From the NCBI RefSeq assembly GCF_000332455.1, contig NZ_AOGY02000042.1, positions 62,001 through 126,000 on the forward strand: a stretch of DNA of 64,000 nt. The letters are read 5' to 3'. Positions 10,103-18,108 of this stretch are shown here, one piece after another (position 1 is the stretch's first letter; each line of letters opens with the position of its first letter). Under the pieces are notes generated by a model. The model was not told where the DNA came from and did no database searches. It worked only from the letters and a program-made list of their open reading frames with translations. The translations under genes were made by a program, and so were the position numbers. The DNA is from Leptospira vanthielii serovar Holland str. Waz Holland = ATCC 700522 (GTDB lineage: Bacteria > Spirochaetota > Leptospiria > Leptospirales > Leptospiraceae).

Positions 10103-11029
10103 ATGTTAGATCGAATTCCGATTCCGAATCCCTTTGGCTGGGAGGGTTTATCCACTTTCAGCCTTCTCATGATGTTGGCCTTTCTTGTTGGTTCTTACCT
10201 TCTCCCGAAGGAGTTGGAAAGAAAAAAGTTGGATCCGAGCCACTCGGACTGGCTGATTTTTCTTGGGATTTTAGGTACCTTAGTTGGTGCCAAAATTTTC
10301 TTTATCTTCGAAATTTGGGACCAAGTGTTTATAGATGTTCCGGGATACGACGGGCAGTATACTTACCCCCTCACCCACTGGAATGGATTTCCAGGACACC
10401 CTGGACTTTGGTCTTCTTTATTTAGCGGTGGTGGACTTGTATTTTTTGGAGGCCTTCTCTTCGGCTGGCTTTTCATCACTCTCTATTTTCGTCACCACAA
10501 ACTAGACATCGGTTCCTATTACGATGCAGTGATTCCTGCGATTAGCATGGGTTATGCGATAGGTAGACTTGGATGTTTTGTGAGCGGGGATGGCTGTTAC
10601 GGTTTTGCTACGGATGCGAGAATTCCTTTTTTCGTATTTGATTTCCATGGCGCCCACCCTTCCGGTGTTCCCGTTTGGAATACACCTGTGATGGAATCCA
10701 TTATGGCATTCGGATACTTTGCCTACTTTCAATTTTGGGCAAGGTACCAAAATTTTCGTAAATGGAGTATCGGTGCACAGTTTCTCATCATCCATGGATT
10801 TGCAAGACTCATTATCGAGTTCTTACGTGTAAACAAAGCGGTCATTCCATTTATCGACCCGCCTACTCTTGTTAACATTCCTGATGCCAACGGAAACCCA
10901 ACATTCCTTACTGGATACTACTGGCATGGTTTTTCTCAGTCACAGTATATTTCTATTGCACTTATCCTCTTTGGTGTGTATCTCATGATTTCTAAAAAAC
11001 TTTGGCTAAAGGAAAAAACAAACGTATGA
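10103..11029 (+). CDS. lgt: Prolipoprotein diacylglyceryl transferase
   Basis: 308 residues with about seven membrane helices. Lgt moves diacylglycerol from phosphatidylglycerol to the lipobox Cys of pre-lipoproteins in the inner membrane. The hallmark [14 protein letters not shown] corresponds to the conserved GRxGNFxNxE/GxxxG loop with Cys and Asp changes seen in diverged family members. [10 protein letters not shown] before it and [12 protein letters not shown] near the C-terminus, holding the conserved Arg, also fit. No clear ribosome binding site precedes the ATG. The stop codon overlaps the next start (ATGA). The many lipoproteins in this window would be its substrates. Confidence 0.93.
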   Translation: MLDRIPIPNPFGWEGLSTFSLLMMLAFLVGSYLLPKELERKKLDPSHSDWLIFLGILGTLVGAKIFFIFEIWDQVFIDVPGYDGQYTYPLTHWNGFPGHPGLWSSLFSGGGLVFFGGLLFGWLFITLYFRHHKLDIGSYYDAVIPAISMGYAIGRLGCFVSGDGCYGFATDARIPFFVFDFHGAHPSGVPVWNTPVMESIMAFGYFAYFQFWARYQNFRKWSIGAQFLIIHGFARLIIEFLRVNKAVIPFIDPPTLVNIPDANGNPTFLTGYYWHGFSQSQYISIALILFGVYLMISKKLWLKEKTNV

Positions 11030-11856
11030 ACCCTTCTCCATTTTTTGAAATTGAAAAGAGAAAAAACGTAGCCATCCTTTGGTTAAACCGTCCCGAAAAA
11101 CGGAATGCCATGAATTGGCCTTTTTGGCGGGATCTTCCCGACATGGTGGATGAGATCAATGTCGACCCGCAAATCCATTGTTTTGTGATCGCAGCGAAGG
11201 GGAAATCCTTCTCTACTGGCCTTGATTTGGAAGAATTCTTTTTAGAATTCAAATCAGTGTTCCAAGGAGAATTTGCAGATGGTCGGGAAAAACTCTACCA
11301 ACTCATCCTTACGATGCAAAAAGGAATCAATGCCATCTACAATTCCAAAAAACCGTCCATTGCACTAGTTCAAAAACACTGTATTGGTGGTGGACTGGAT
11401 TTAGTTTCCGCATGTGATATTCGTTATGCGTCAAAGGATGCGAGTTTTTCACTTAGAGAATCCAAAGTCGCCATAGTCGCCGATATGGGATCTTTACAAA
11501 GACTTCCTCACCTGATTGGAAATGCCCATACAAGAGAGTTGGCTTTGACCGGAAAAGATATCAGTGCAGAGGAAGCTCTTGAGATGGGACTTGTGACAAA
11601 GGTCACAGAAGACTTTGATTCCCTACTCCAAGCCGGATTAAAAACCGCGGAAGAAATTGCAGAGAACCCGACCATCGTAATTCGCGGGGTCAAACAAGTC
11701 CTAAACCATGGAATTGGAAAGACTATCGAAGAGGGATTAGATTATGTAGCTGTTTGGAATGCGAGTATGCTTGATTCCAAAGACTTTCGTTCGGCCATTG
11801 GTGGGTTTATGGAAAGAAAACGACCAGTTTTCAATCCAGAAACCCGGGTAGACTAA
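11026..11856 (+). CDS. Delta3,5-delta2,4-dienoyl-CoA isomerase-like crotonase
   Basis: 276 residues of the enoyl-CoA hydratase/isomerase fold. The oxyanion-hole segment is [11 protein letters not shown]. Asp125, Glu145 and Asp153 occupy the positions of the three catalytic acids of mammalian dienoyl-CoA isomerase (ECH1), in [21 protein letters not shown] and [11 protein letters not shown]. The C-terminal [14 protein letters not shown] also matches that subfamily better than crotonase. It probably helps degrade polyunsaturated fatty acids, in keeping with Leptospira living on long-chain fatty acids. The ATG at 11026 overlaps the lgt stop; a TTG eight codons upstream lies inside lgt and is less likely. 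Confidence 0.88.
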   Translation: MNPSPFFEIEKRKNVAILWLNRPEKRNAMNWPFWRDLPDMVDEINVDPQIHCFVIAAKGKSFSTGLDLEEFFLEFKSVFQGEFADGREKLYQLILTMQKGINAIYNSKKPSIALVQKHCIGGGLDLVSACDIRYASKDASFSLRESKVAIVADMGSLQRLPHLIGNAHTRELALTGKDISAEEALEMGLVTKVTEDFDSLLQAGLKTAEEIAENPTIVIRGVKQVLNHGIGKTIEEGLDYVAVWNASMLDSKDFRSAIGGFMERKRPVFNPETRVD

Positions 11857-12012
11857 CTAACAGTAGATGTCGAGTAACCGTTCGCTTTTTGCTACTGGGC
11901 CTACTTTTTCTTCCGCAGCCAACTTCATGAGTTTCTCTGACAGTTGGTTTTGGGCCTGGAAAATTTCCTTCGGCAAATTGACGACCGAGTTAATAGGTGT
12001 AGATGGAACCAT
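11857..12012 (-). CDS. Small hypothetical protein (51 residues)
   Basis: A short frame that reads from ATG at 12012 to TAG at 11857. A strong AAAGGAGG lies seven to eight bases before the ATG. The product begins MVPSTPINSVVNLPKEIF and continues as a Gln/Lys/Glu-rich amphipathic helix (QAQNQLSEKLMKLAAEEKVG), ending LLDIYC. There is no signal peptide or membrane helix. The length and helix faintly recall small YjfB-like motility proteins, but I cannot claim that. Its stop abuts the crotonase stop in convergent orientation. The 71-codon plus-strand frame over the same region looks like a shadow. Confidence 0.7.
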   Translation of the reverse strand: MVPSTPINSVVNLPKEIFQAQNQLSEKLMKLAAEEKVGPVAKSERLLDIYC

Positions 12013-12092
12013 AATAGGACCTCCTTTTACAATCTTTACTCCCTATTCTACCCATCGGCGAATCCCTTATTTCCTGAAGTAAAAAACGTCGT

Positions 12093-12944
12093 ATGAGTTC
12101 TTTTTTTTCCCTGATCCGTGAAGCCAAACTCCTGGAAGAAGAAAAGGAATTCACACGTGCGTTTAATGTTTATGCCCAGAGTGAGTCGCATACAACCGAC
12201 GAATCGACTCTCATCAAAATCAAAGCCAAAAAAGCTTGGTGTTTGTATGCTGTTGGAAATCCGAAAGAAACGGAATCGTTATTCCAAGACATCATCAAAA
12301 ATTACCCCTCCCACCCTTTAAGTATTACTGTATATTCTCGTTATCTGATCAAATTAAAGAAATTTAAATCTGCGAAAGTTTTACTCCAAAAAAGTATTAC
12401 CTATTTTCCTTCTTATTTAGAAAACTACCTACTCCTCGCCTCTCTTCTGAAAGATATGGAACGTTCCGAAGAGGCGATCAAAGTTTTAAAAAAAGCTCTT
12501 TCGCAAGAACATTTAAGTAATGGCCGAGGGATTGATCGTAAAGACATTTGGGCGGAACTTGGGTCTTTGTATTTTTCTCGTGGAGATTTTAATTCGGCAC
12601 TAGCATCTTTAAAGAAGTCTCTTAGTATGGTGGAACCAGAAGAGTTCCTAGATTATGATCTCTTAGCTTTATGTTATTTGGATGCGGAAGATCCAGAAAA
12701 TGCACTCACATCCATTAAGACCCATATCCAGTATTGTAAAGAAATTGATCCGGAAACACTGATCATCTTAGCTCGGGCCCATTGCCGGTTGGGTAAGTTG
12801 GAAGAGGCTGCAAACAACCTCATCCAAGCCTATTCCATTGAAGATTCCTTATATTTAAAAGCAGCCGATTTTATCGACTTTGCTCCCCTACTGAGAAACG
12901 GTTTTTTTACAACCTTGGAGAACATTGAATGGGAAGAACCATAA
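12093..12944 (+). CDS. Tetratricopeptide repeat protein
   Basis: 283 residues, soluble, made of helical repeats with TPR spacing, for example AELGSLYFSRGDFNSALASL, DYDLLALCYLDAEDPENAL and ILARAHCRLGKLEEAANNL. No signal peptide is seen, so it is probably a cytoplasmic scaffold. Its last 16 bp overlap the start of the helicase gene, so the two are translationally coupled and may work together. Confidence 0.85.
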   Translation: MSSFFSLIREAKLLEEEKEFTRAFNVYAQSESHTTDESTLIKIKAKKAWCLYAVGNPKETESLFQDIIKNYPSHPLSITVYSRYLIKLKKFKSAKVLLQKSITYFPSYLENYLLLASLLKDMERSEEAIKVLKKALSQEHLSNGRGIDRKDIWAELGSLYFSRGDFNSALASLKKSLSMVEPEEFLDYDLLALCYLDAEDPENALTSIKTHIQYCKEIDPETLIILARAHCRLGKLEEAANNLIQAYSIEDSLYLKAADFIDFAPLLRNGFFTTLENIEWEEP

Positions 12945-14755
12945 AACAAGAGTTTGGTTCACTGGAAGAAGAAATTCTATACGTAAAAACAATTCTATCA
13001 AAAGAACGAGAATACGAACGTTCTTTATTTTTGGAAAAAGGTTCGGATGCCAAAGCCATTAAATCCGCACTATTGGAAGATTTGCGATTCGTTGTGGGTA
13101 ATACGTGGAGAGCAGAATTCCAAATCTCTCCTTCCACAAAAGCAAAAGAATGGTTAAAACCAGGAATTCCCGTCCTACTTAAATGCGAATCAGAAACCAT
13201 ATTTGGAAATATCTACCGGGTTTCTGATACGAAGCTCACCATCCAAGTCCGAGGAGACTATGAATGGGAAGACCAAGAATTCCAAATCTCCAAATGGTTC
13301 CAAGAATCTACCTATGATTTGTATAATGAAATCATTACCAAAGTTTTAGAAGATAAAGAAAGTTTATCGCATAAAAAACTCAATTGGATTTTGGGTTTTG
13401 GACTCGGGGAAAAACCAACACCTCCCAAGGCCGGCCAGGGCAAACCACCGATAGAGAGAATCTTTCAAATGAATGATTACGGAGTTGTTTTCGGACCTCC
13501 AGGAACCGGGAAAACCACCTTACTGATGCAAGCTGTAGAGGAGATTAAATCTAGGAATGAATCAGTATTAACCCTTTGCCCCACAAACTTTGCTTGCGAT
13601 TATATTGTAGAGCTTGCACAAAAAAAAGGGATTCGTGTGATTCGGTTGGGTAACTCCACCAAAATCAAAGAGGATGTTTTGCCCCACCATATCGACCACC
13701 TCATCCAAACACATTCCGACCAAAAACAAATTCATAACTGGCAGACCGAACTAAAGGTACTTCAGAAAAAAGCCAACTCTTGGAAACGTAATTTTGGAAA
13801 AGAAGAAAGAGAAGAAAAAAAGGCACTCCGTAAAGAAGCTAAGTTTTTACTTTCTACTATCAGAGAAGCAGAATCGAATATTCGCACCAAGTTACTCGAC
13901 AATGCCGAACTGATCGTATCTACCTTTTCGGGCTTTGGAAATGAATTCAAAAAAGGAAGAGAGTTTGATTTTGTATTCGTAGATGAAGCCACACAAAGTT
14001 TGGACCCCGGATGTTATATGGCTCTCTATGCGGGAAAAAAAACATTCTTTTTTGGAGATCCCAGACAACTCGGTGCAAGTTATTCTCACCCTGACCACCA
14101 AACCATTCCTAGTTTTTTAGAAAAGGCAGTGGCCTTTGATTCTGGAGAACGGATTTTATTTTTAGAAAAACAATTCAGGATGAAACCGGAAATTCTTGGG
14201 TTTCCCAACCAAACCTATTACGAAAGTAAAATCCTCACCCATCCCGACGCAAAATGGACTTCCTCCCTTGATATCTCGAAGGTCCTAGGTTCGAATCCAC
14301 CTATCCTTTGGATCGACACGGCCGGCAGTGATTCCGAGGAAGAAACAGAAGGAGAAGAACCCAGTTTTTTCAATCACACAGAAATCCAGTTGATAGAAAA
14401 ATTGTTTCACTTAGGAATTCCCAAAGAGTTAACAACGGTAATTTCCCCATACCGAGGCCAAGTGGAAAAGTTGGTAAAAGTATCCGAAGGAAAATGGTTC
14501 ACCCAAACCATTGACTCTTTCCAAGGAAGGGAATCAGAAATTGTCATCCTTAGTTTGGTCAGGTCCAATCCAGATGGGGAAATTGGTTTTTTACTCAATC
14601 CCAAACGTTTGAATGTGGCCCTCACACGCGCCAAATCACATTTAATTCTTATCGGAGATTCAGGAACCCTTTGCCAAAACAAAGAATTCCAAGAGTTGTA
14701 TTCTTATGTAGAGGCAAACGGAGAGATTCGATCTATCTATGAATTTATGGAATGA
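12929..14755 (+). CDS. IGHMBP2/UPF1-like superfamily 1 helicase
   Basis: 608 residues. Residues about 1-180 form a beta-rich lead-in. Then come Walker A (GPPGTGKTT, near 190), an inserted charged coiled-coil at about 265-310, DEATQSLDP (motif II, DEAx box), GDPRQLGAS (III), EKQFRMKPEI (IV), TIDSFQGRESEIVILS (V) and LNVALTRAKSHLILIGD (VI). All SF1B helicase motifs look intact. Homologues of this shape in bacteria are poorly characterised; eukaryotic relatives unwind RNA/DNA 5' to 3'. The ATG at 12929 lies inside the TPR gene. Confidence 0.88.
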   Translation: MGRTIKQEFGSLEEEILYVKTILSKEREYERSLFLEKGSDAKAIKSALLEDLRFVVGNTWRAEFQISPSTKAKEWLKPGIPVLLKCESETIFGNIYRVSDTKLTIQVRGDYEWEDQEFQISKWFQESTYDLYNEIITKVLEDKESLSHKKLNWILGFGLGEKPTPPKAGQGKPPIERIFQMNDYGVVFGPPGTGKTTLLMQAVEEIKSRNESVLTLCPTNFACDYIVELAQKKGIRVIRLGNSTKIKEDVLPHHIDHLIQTHSDQKQIHNWQTELKVLQKKANSWKRNFGKEEREEKKALRKEAKFLLSTIREAESNIRTKLLDNAELIVSTFSGFGNEFKKGREFDFVFVDEATQSLDPGCYMALYAGKKTFFFGDPRQLGASYSHPDHQTIPSFLEKAVAFDSGERILFLEKQFRMKPEILGFPNQTYYESKILTHPDAKWTSSLDISKVLGSNPPILWIDTAGSDSEEETEGEEPSFFNHTEIQLIEKLFHLGIPKELTTVISPYRGQVEKLVKVSEGKWFTQTIDSFQGRESEIVILSLVRSNPDGEIGFLLNPKRLNVALTRAKSHLILIGDSGTLCQNKEFQELYSYVEANGEIRSIYEFME

Positions 14756-14853
14756 TTTAGTATTTGCATTTCAAACAATCAAAATCGCCAACGGATTCCT
14801 TTCGAAACTTTATATCAAAATCTAAAGTGATATTTGTTACCTATATTTTCCGT

Positions 14854-15507
14854 TCATAATACAACCCACTTCGCTTCTTCTAATGTATAAACCAAACGGT
14901 AAGCTCCGTCAGAGCCAGGAGGAATTTCAGATATCCCTTCAAAATCAAAGTCGGTGGTATCGTCTGCATTCTCTTTCACAGCACTTGTGACTAAAATTTC
15001 CCAGGCTTTGGCCGTATCTTCACCTAACTTTGACGCTGCGTTTACTTCGGAGCCGAATACATCGGTGTCTCCAATCTTTAAAATTTTTCCATACCCAAGT
15101 CCGACGCAGAGTAAAATTTGTTCTTCAGCACTTCTTCCTTCGTTATAACGTTTGCATGCCTTCTGCATATGGATGGCGCACTGAATGGCTTTATTCGTAT
15201 TTCGAAAAAGAACCATAAGACTGTCCCCTTCGTCTTTCATTAGGATTCCATCAAACTCATCTAGAACAGGAATAAGAATTCTTTGTGACTCATAAATAGT
15301 TTGCAAAAAATGAATGATTCCAAATTTCGCAACACCGCGAGAGAATCCAGAAAGATCAGTAAACATGACACACCATGTTTCTCCAAAAAGGTCCCAAATT
15401 CGTTTATCGATAAATTCTTGGTTGGATCCTGGAATTAATCTTTCTTCAAGAAGTTTTTCTAATCGTTCTTCGGAGGCGGAGGTAGCAATGGTTCTTTTTT
15501 GGCCCAT
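14854..15507 (-). CDS. Class III adenylate/guanylate cyclase domain protein
   Basis: 217 residues, almost entirely one class III cyclase domain. MFTDLSGFS carries the first metal-binding Asp, KDEGDSLMVLF the second metal segment, and DVFGSEVNAASKLGED the region that normally holds the transition-state Asn and Arg; here the Asn is seen and the Arg is replaced by Lys. It may make cAMP or be a degenerate signalling domain. No membrane or sensor domain is attached, and the gene stands alone. Confidence 0.85.
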   Translation of the reverse strand: MGQKRTIATSASEERLEKLLEERLIPGSNQEFIDKRIWDLFGETWCVMFTDLSGFSRGVAKFGIIHFLQTIYESQRILIPVLDEFDGILMKDEGDSLMVLFRNTNKAIQCAIHMQKACKRYNEGRSAEEQILLCVGLGYGKILKIGDTDVFGSEVNAASKLGEDTAKAWEILVTSAVKENADDTTDFDFEGISEIPPGSDGAYRLVYTLEEAKWVVL

Positions 15508-15622
15508 GGATGTGAGTATAACAACTAAAAGAAGAATGTCAAGGTATGCTAAAACAAAAGAGTAAGAACCATTCCTTGGGCGTGGAAAGAAATTAACAGA
15601 TTCCTAAAATCTACCTACGATT

Positions 15623-16216
15623 TCAAATACACTGGCTTCGCAAATGATCTCTAAAGGACACATACAAAGAATCATAAACTTTACGATCATTCATCACCTT
15701 CCCCATAGCAAAAGTTGCTTCTTGAAAAGTAACAATAAATTCGGCAAGTTTCCGAGTGTCTGTATTCGCTTTAAGGATTTTTTGTTTCTTCGCTAAATCC
15801 AAATTTTTTTTTGTATTCTGTATCCAGGTAGACAACAAATCTTTTGCCTTCTTCTGAAATTCCGAATCGATGGCAGACATTTCTTGGCCTAAGTTATTCA
15901 ATGGACAACCCCTAGAAACAAACTCATCAGGCCATTCATCAAACGTTTTTTTAAACGTATGTATCATTCCCTCGATGGGGTTCTCATAACCTTCCAACGG
16001 TAGGATCCAACGCTCCATAATTCCTTTTGATAAAAACTCATCGATGATGGCATAACCCACGTGGTTTTTAGTCGGGAAATGATAGAAGAAAGCCCCAATG
16101 GTCAAATTGGCTTTTTCTGCAATTTCACGAACCCCCACTCCTTGAAACCCATTTTGGTAAATCAGTGAAAAAGCAGATTCGATGATGAGTTTACGAGTTT
16201 CCTCTTGTTTTCCCAT
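15623..16216 (-). CDS. TetR family transcriptional regulator
   Basis: 197 residues. The N-terminal helix-turn-helix GVREIAEKANLTIGAFFYHF is typical TetR (the last residues resemble the YYHF signature), followed by a helical ligand-binding domain. It is divergent from the small DoxX-like gene with a near-perfect 20-bp palindrome between them, so it most likely represses that gene and itself. Confidence 0.93.
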   Translation of the reverse strand: MGKQEETRKLIIESAFSLIYQNGFQGVGVREIAEKANLTIGAFFYHFPTKNHVGYAIIDEFLSKGIMERWILPLEGYENPIEGMIHTFKKTFDEWPDEFVSRGCPLNNLGQEMSAIDSEFQKKAKDLLSTWIQNTKKNLDLAKKQKILKANTDTRKLAEFIVTFQEATFAMGKVMNDRKVYDSLYVSFRDHLRSQCI

Positions 16217-16313
16217 TCCCTTAGCCTTGTTCCCTCATAAAACCTTCCCTGCTTTCCCATCGAACACCAATTTGAAATCCCATTCCAAATGATGCCCAAA
16301 CCTATGACTCATA

Positions 16314-16342
16314 TTTATAATAATTATAATTTCTATTGACAA
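16314..16342 (-). promoter_or_regulatory. Predicted tetR promoter
   Basis: On the minus strand TTGTCA (16342-16337) and TATAAA (16319-16314) are separated by 17 bp, ahead of tetR with a leader of roughly 90 nt. The -35 box abuts the palindrome at 16341-16360. Confidence 0.6.
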
Positions 16343-16360
16343 CATATCAGTTGATATGTT
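16341..16360. promoter_or_regulatory. Palindromic operator between tetR and the DoxX-like gene
   Basis: AACATATCA and TGATATGTT form perfect 9-bp arms around a 2-bp centre. On the plus strand a TTGACA (16336-16341) abuts it, and on the minus strand it touches the tetR -35 box. This is the expected layout for TetR autoregulation and control of the divergent gene. Confidence 0.7.
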
Positions 16361-16398
16361 TTTCTGGCGAGATCGATTTTTTGACAAGAGGTGATTTT

Positions 16399-16791
16399 AT
16401 GAACGAACTCAATAGCTCCCCAACATTTCTTTGGGTGGGAAGAATCCTAAGTGGACTTGTGATTGCTTTTTTACTTTTTGATGCCGTGGGAAAACTGGCA
16501 AAAATAGAACCTGTTTTAAAGAGTATGCAGGAATTAGGAATCCCCGGATCCCAAGCAGTGACGATTGGCATTATACTTCTTGTCATCACGATTTTATATG
16601 CCATTCCGCAAACGTCTGCGTTAGGTGCCCTACTACTTACGGCCTATTTGGGCGGAGCTGTAGCCGTTCATTTACGTGTGGGAAATCCGCTTTTCTCTCA
16701 CACTCTTTTTCCTATATACATTGGCCTCTTACTTTGGATTGGTCTAACACTCAGAAATCCAAAAGTAAAGGAGCTCTTTTGGTTTTTTTAA
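16399..16791 (+). CDS. Small DoxX-like membrane protein under TetR control
   Basis: 130 residues with four hydrophobic helices (FLWVGRILSGLVIAFLLFDA, then GIILLVITILYAI, ALLLTAYLGGAVAVH and LFPIYIGLLLWIG), matching small DoxX-like/DUF families with conserved Gly-Ala-Val-His in helix three. The frame extends upstream to 16336, but the ATG at 16399 has AGAGGTGA four bases before it and is preferred. It probably acts in the membrane in response to the ligand of the divergent TetR regulator. The function is unknown. Confidence 0.8.
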   Translation: MNELNSSPTFLWVGRILSGLVIAFLLFDAVGKLAKIEPVLKSMQELGIPGSQAVTIGIILLVITILYAIPQTSALGALLLTAYLGGAVAVHLRVGNPLFSHTLFPIYIGLLLWIGLTLRNPKVKELFWFF

Positions 16792-16856
16792 ATATAAAAA
16801 ACGAATTATTGTATTGGGACAAACTGGATTTTGCGACCACTAGCAAAGAAAACTAT

Positions 16857-16884
16857 AAGACCCTTGGTTTCCCTCGGGTCTTTT
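16857..16884. terminator. Bidirectional terminator, copy 1
   Basis: AGACCC and GGGTCT form a stem around TTGGTTTCCCTC, with AA before and TTTT after. It can serve the DoxX-like gene (+) and the lipoprotein gene (-). The same core recurs at 17501-17531. Confidence 0.75.
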
Positions 16885-16897
16885 GCATTTTTTCCGA

Positions 16898-17437
16898 TTA
16901 CTTTTTAACTGGGATCACAGCAATTTTTTCTAAACCTTCTTTGCCATCCTTTTCCTTGTTTAACTTCTTATAGAAAGTTAATTCCTTGGGAATTTCACCT
17001 TTTTTTATTAAGTAATAATATCTTCTCGTTTCAATCTGTCCTGGAGAAAGATTTGCTTCGTATAGGGATGTTAGTAAAACTATTGATTGTAAGTCTTGCA
17101 ATAAATCTTCACCAAAATGACAACAATACGAAAGTCCAACTATACTTGCTGATTCAGGACTATTCCCCTTTGCTTCATTATACATATATTGAAAATCGAT
17201 AGGGTAAGGGTCTTTTGATATATTTTGAAATGCAATATCCACTTCTGCAAATTCATAATTACTATCTGTAATGTGCTTTTTTCCAACGTAATTTGTTGTA
17301 TCTCCCCCTAAAAAGTAAATGTTCAATTTAGGTCCACTTACATCTGGTTTGACATCCTTTATTTTCGCAGTAGTACAATTGGTAGCGACAAGAAGAGTCA
17401 AAACCCCAAGAGAAATTCTATCTAACATATGTTTCAT
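16898..17437 (-). CDS. Putative lipoprotein of unknown function
   Basis: 179 residues. A signal peptide (MLDRISLGVLTLLVATNC) ends in a spirochaete-style lipobox with Cys near residue 21, followed by TTAKIKD. The rest has no family I recognise; a CC pair (YCCHF) and a Lys/Glu-rich C-terminus are the only marks. It is flanked on both sides by nearly identical terminators, which sets it apart from the act operon upstream and suggests it is its own transcription unit. Confidence 0.75.
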   Translation of the reverse strand: MKHMLDRISLGVLTLLVATNCTTAKIKDVKPDVSGPKLNIYFLGGDTTNYVGKKHITDSNYEFAEVDIAFQNISKDPYPIDFQYMYNEAKGNSPESASIVGLSYCCHFGEDLLQDLQSIVLLTSLYEANLSPGQIETRRYYYLIKKGEIPKELTFYKKLNKEKDGKEGLEKIAVIPVKK

Positions 17438-17500
17438 TCATTTTTCCTTTATAGAAGTTATTAAATGAACAACAACATAACCCCTGTCAAGTGGAAAAAA

Positions 17501-17531
17501 AAAGACCCTTGGTTTCCCTCGGGTCTTTTTT
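17501..17531. terminator. Terminator of the act operon, copy 2 of a repeated element
   Basis: The same stem-loop as at 16857-16884 (AGACCC, loop TTGGTTTCCCTC, GGGTCT), here with a longer A-run on the left (T-run on the minus strand). It lies about 50 bp after the last gene of the act operon. Confidence 0.85.
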
Positions 17532-17582
17532 AAAAGAAAGTTCAGCGGGATTTCTCCCACCAAACCTAACTTTACAAAATTC

Positions 17583-18098
17583 TTAGTTTTGTTTTAACAT
17601 GTTTTTATTTGTGTAAGGAACTTCTTCCAAACCTTTAGTGAGGTCAGAAAGAGGGATCTTTTCTTTTGAAAGATCTTTTAAGCTACCATACTCATAACCA
17701 CGTGGGTAATGTGTTTTGTCTGTAGGGCTGTAGAAGGGATTGTATTCCTTTACGAGTCCTTTGGAATATCTCCAAACACTTACTTCCGGATCTTGGTTGA
17801 CAACAAAACAACGTGGGCTCATATAACCTTCGTTTTTTGCCGTCTGCACTTTAATAAAGTATTTTGGGGCCCATACGTTGTGGTTACGAGCTTCAAATAC
17901 TTTAACGACTGTTCCTGCCGGAACAAATTCCACCACTTTAGAGTTAGAATCTGCTTCGGAATACAATGGAACAGTAAAATCCAAACTTGCTTTGTTTGTT
18001 TTGGCATCACAATTTTTATGCCAAGCCACTTCTGCGTTTTTGGAACAAGCTACAAAACTTGCTCCGACAACCATTAGTAATACGATATTTTGTTTCAA
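17583..18098 (-). CDS. SH3-like lipoprotein at the end of the act operon
   Basis: 171 residues when read from a TTG at 18098, which has AGGAG seven bases upstream; the longer frame starts inside actF and is rejected. The signal peptide ends in SFVAC (Cys about 18). A bacterial SH3-like segment follows (VPLYSEADSNSKVVEFVPAGTVVKV), then YMSPRCFVV. It is ten bases after actF, so it is co-transcribed with the complex. It may be an accessory subunit or assembly lipoprotein of the periplasmic face; this is inferred from position only. Confidence 0.8.
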   Translation of the reverse strand: MKQNIVLLMVVGASFVACSKNAEVAWHKNCDAKTNKASLDFTVPLYSEADSNSKVVEFVPAGTVVKVFEARNHNVWAPKYFIKVQTAKNEGYMSPRCFVVNQDPEVSVWRYSKGLVKEYNPFYSPTDKTHYPRGYEYGSLKDLSKEKIPLSDLTKGLEEVPYTNKNMLKQN

Positions 18099-18108
18099 AA
18101 CAATTCTC

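Noticed and set aside
11867..12082. 71-codon plus-strand frame
   Set aside because: No ribosome binding site, and the minus-strand 51-residue gene over the same bases has a strong one and a sensible composition.
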